Assembly: GCA_024691475.1 (NCBI GenBank)
Contig: JAILNP010000114.1
Coordinates: 1-33,035, forward strand
Direction of reading: 5' to 3'
Source: Denitrobacterium sp024691475
GTDB lineage: Bacteria > Actinomycetota > Coriobacteriia > Coriobacteriales > Eggerthellaceae
Length of the DNA stretch: 33,035 bases
Shown here: in pieces, positions 32,701-33,035 of the stretch
Numbering within the stretch: the first letter of the stretch is position 1
How the letters are laid out: each line of letters starts with the position of its first letter
The notes under the pieces: generated by a model
What the model saw: the letters and a program-made list of their open reading frames with translations, nothing else
Told to the model about the DNA's origin: nothing
Databases searched by the model: none
Program-made: the position numbers and the translations under genes

Positions 32701-32842
32701 CCGTGTGGGACTCGAACCGATGAGGCGGAATTCCGTAAAGCAAACGTGCCAGCGGCACGTTTGTAGGAATTCGCCCGACCGAGCCTGCGAGGGAGGGTTG
32801 CGGATTCGCGGAGCGAATGCGCGAGTCCCACACGGCCCACCA
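32701..32842 (+). ncRNA. Candidate structured RNA element 2 (tRNA-end-flanked)
   Basis: It has the same fold and the same helix offsets as element 1 with different helix sequences. P1 is identical (32701-32713/32823-32835). P2 outer is AATTCC/GGAATT (32729-32734/32766-32771) and P2 inner is CAAACGTGCC/GGCACGTTTG, 10 perfect pairs (32741-32750/32754-32763). P3 is CGACC/GGTTG (32776-32780/32796-32800). P4 is 32800-32809 with 32813-32822, loop GGA. The P2 internal loop (GTAAAG/TA) and the P3 loop (GAGCCTGCGAGGGAG) are kept. The 3' end is CCCACCA. Confidence 0.7.
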
Positions 32843-32851
32843 CGTTATACA

Positions 32852-32879
32852 GACTCCCAACTGGGAGTTTTCTTATTTT
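32852..32879 (+). terminator. Intrinsic terminator of unit 3
   Basis: ACTCCCA/TGGGAGT with TTTTCTTATTTT follows the third copy of the tRNA 3' end and closes the array. Confidence 0.8.
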
Positions 32880-32937
32880 CGGACGACTTTCAACACCGCC
32901 CCCTCAGAACCATCCCATTCTCACGTATTCCAACGTA

Positions 32938-32943
32938 TATACT
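32938..32943 (+). promoter_or_regulatory. Candidate -10 of the gene at the right edge
   Basis: TATACT lies 33 bases before the ATG at 32976; no good -35 was found. GAGGGG (32965-32970) is the ribosome binding site. Confidence 0.45.
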
Positions 32944-32975
32944 GTGAACGCTAAAGAACCGTATGAGGGGACGAA

Positions 32976-33035
32976 ATGAACATCCACTGGATCATACCCA
33001 CGCGCGTAGGCCCCGGCTCGGGCGGAACGCGCACG
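32976..33035 (+). CDS. Partial CDS, probable glycosyltransferase N-terminus
   Basis: Only the first 20 codons are in the window, preceded by GAGGGG at good spacing. The peptide begins MNIHWIIPTR and continues with a GSGGTRT stretch, which resembles the N-terminal strand and nucleotide-sugar-proximal glycine loop of some GT4-like glycosyltransferases. The assignment rests on 20 residues and is tentative. The reading frame is open to the window end. Confidence 0.45.
   Translation, partial: MNIHWIIPTRVGPGSGGTRT

Larger units (their letters stand above)
32423..32905 (+). repeat. Tandem 200-bp repeat array after tRNA-Lys
   Basis: Copies of the tRNA 3' end (GAGTCCCACACGGCCCACCA) start at 32423, 32623 and 32823, a step of exactly 200 bases. 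Each is followed by a terminator hairpin and a spacer with GGACGACTTTC. Units one and two then carry a structured element; the third copy stops after its spacer at about 32900. Unit ends are almost identical while the element interiors differ strongly. Confidence 0.93.

Noticed and set aside
32423..32842. Integrative-element attachment sites or CRISPR array
   Set aside because: Repeated tRNA 3' ends resemble att sites, but there is no integrase or cargo, and the 200-bp step with structured interiors does not fit. Repeats are not CRISPR-like in length or number.
32382..32860. Open frames across the tRNA and repeats on both strands
   Set aside because: They overlap the tRNA gene, terminators and repeats; their sequence (for example VVGSSPTRPT) is the usual spurious product of tRNA 3' ends.

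Overview
The window looks like a chromosomal segment of an anaerobic, moderately high-GC actinobacterium, most likely class Coriobacteriia (Eggerthellaceae-like). This placement is an inference. It rests on the infA-rpmJ-rpsM-rpsK-rpsD-rpoA-rplQ order followed by ecfT, a rubrerythrin, a 4Fe-4S Old Yellow Enzyme/FAD reductase, a compact type IV pilus-like operon and a single-chain PurL. No phage, IS, integrase or CRISPR signature was seen. Genes are dense on both strands and no untranslated stretch exceeds 300 bases except the one after tRNA-Lys.

Region by region: 1-1477 holds a rubrerythrin and a Nudix hydrolase. 1484-3387 (minus) is a coupled pair, citramalate synthase (isoleucine precursor) and a YerC/TrpR-like regulator. 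3499-6342 (minus) is a membrane GGDEF/degenerate GGDEF/EAL/PAS-like protein for cyclic-di-GMP turnover, divergent from a secreted transglutaminase-like lipoprotein (6487-7425). 7553-11412 is a tightly overlapping type IV pilus-like operon: PilC/GspF platform, four small single-helix proteins and a PilT-type ATPase, closed by a strong terminator. The matching prepilin peptidase lies 15 kb away (25922-26986, minus). 11483-14642 (minus) is a MacB/FtsX-type ABC permease with its ATPase. Then come corA (Mg2+), apt (purine salvage), a lipoprotein polysaccharide deacetylase, a small two-helix membrane protein, the 1,240-residue purL (purine synthesis), a HAD phosphatase, the Old Yellow Enzyme-type oxidoreductase, a metallo-beta-lactamase-fold hydrolase and a LOG-family protein.

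27167-32193 (minus) is the translation/transcription block: aroK, then infA to rplQ ending in a textbook terminator, then ecfT. infA appears to have its own promoter inside the end of aroK and a leader of about 220 nt.

The most unusual part is 32367-32905. A tRNA-Lys(UUU) gene with a good promoter is followed by two tandem units of exactly 200 bp. Each unit carries a copy of the tRNA 3' end with CCA, an intrinsic terminator, a conserved spacer and a ~135-nt element that folds as a four-helix junction. The outer helix pairs a reverse complement of the tRNA 3' half with a direct copy of it. Helices P2 and P4 differ in sequence between the two copies but keep pairing, with about ten compensatory base-pair changes. 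This supports a real structured RNA with a tRNA-like acceptor/T-arm helix, and I do not recognise it as a known family. A partial glycosyltransferase-like gene starts at the window's right edge.
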